In this document: positions 57,841 through 57,890 of the stretch, one piece after another | Layout: the number at the start of each line of letters is the position of its first letter | How positions within the stretch are numbered: position 1 is the first letter of the stretch | Source: Collinsella sp. TF08-11AT | GTDB lineage: Bacteria; Actinomycetota; Coriobacteriia; Coriobacteriales; Coriobacteriaceae | Direction of reading: 5' to 3' | Assembly: GCF_003437035.1 (NCBI RefSeq) | Contig: NZ_QSRL01000007.1 | Coordinates: 1-57,890 of the forward strand | Length of the DNA stretch: 57,890 bases | Position numbers and translations under genes: made by a program | Notes under the pieces: model-generated | What the model was told of the DNA's origin: nothing | The model's database searches: none | What the model saw: only the letters and a program-made list of their open reading frames with translations

Positions 57841-57890
57841 CCGGGCGCAATGGGACGAAACGAAGCGGGGCCGCTGGCAACATCGCCAGC
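57841..57890. other. window end, no feature seen
   Basis: Fifty bases after the helicase stop. GC-rich, with no terminator or gene start that I can support. Confidence 0.4.

Noticed and set aside
1..57890. CRISPR array, IS element or prophage
   Set aside because: No regularly spaced short repeats, no transposase or integrase motif and no phage structural gene were found; repeats seen are single inverted or tandem elements.

Overview
The window reads as a chromosomal segment of a high-GC Actinomycetota, most likely class Coriobacteriia and probably Collinsella. This rests on recognition of gene content and style (a long RecJ-RecQ type fusion, LAXTG surface protein, Etf-coupled lactate dehydrogenase, large single-chain PurL, strong GC-ending codon bias) and not on any database search. 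About 46 protein genes and one tRNA can be supported. No IS element, phage module or CRISPR array is visible.

Layout. 1-2030: infC-rpmI-rplT translation operon (minus strand) with a structured leader and an attenuator-like terminator, then tRNA-Leu(CAA) and a duplicated tRNA 3' end. 2064-11342, all minus: a transglutaminase-like protein, fba, a metallo-beta-lactamase fold hydrolase, rel and a RecJ-helicase fusion. 11618-14125: BASS-type transporter, a GalT-like protein and cutC. 14451-20750, minus: livF-livG-livM-livH plus two related LivK lipoproteins, so a complete branched-chain amino acid ABC importer. 21001-29967: hom, an SDR oxidoreductase, a CPA2 antiporter (minus), purL and an EamA exporter. 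30067-34511: a membrane diguanylate cyclase, a KdgT-type permease, azlC-azlD and an HD-domain hydrolase. 34508-38133, minus: a FAD lactate/glycolate-type dehydrogenase with EtfB and an EtfA carrying two ferredoxin-type clusters, the layout of electron-confurcating lactate dehydrogenase. 38480-41686: five genes for small, membrane or secreted surface proteins, one with an LAQTG sorting signal. 41805-42521: DUF554 membrane protein. 42610-48222: a three-gene module of TerB-N/TerB-C protein, BrxD-like ATPase and Lhr-like helicase. 48250-57840: spermidine synthase-like protein, Elp3, DUF4097 protein, membrane-anchored XRE regulator, a Trm9-like methyltransferase, a TrmB-like methyltransferase and a Ski2-like helicase.

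Most interesting points. (1) The TerB-N/C, BrxD and Lhr-type helicase module stands alone, without the methylase, PglZ or BrxC of BREX, and looks like a compact DNA-processing or anti-phage system. (2) Elp3 lies about 2 kb from a methyltransferase carrying the F-S-D-T-R-x-x-P-W-P signature of eukaryotic Trm9, which suggests a bacterial cm5U to mcm5U wobble-uridine pathway. (3) infC appears to start at ATA, 7 bases after a perfect GGAGGT, behind an intrinsic terminator in its leader. (4) Several gene-free gaps hold long inverted or direct repeats that look like dispersed chromosomal elements.

Many long antisense reading frames (for example opposite purL, liv genes and recJ) are by-products of GC-rich codon use and were left out. 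Start codons were chosen by ribosome-binding sites and family alignment from memory, so several differ from the longest possible frame.
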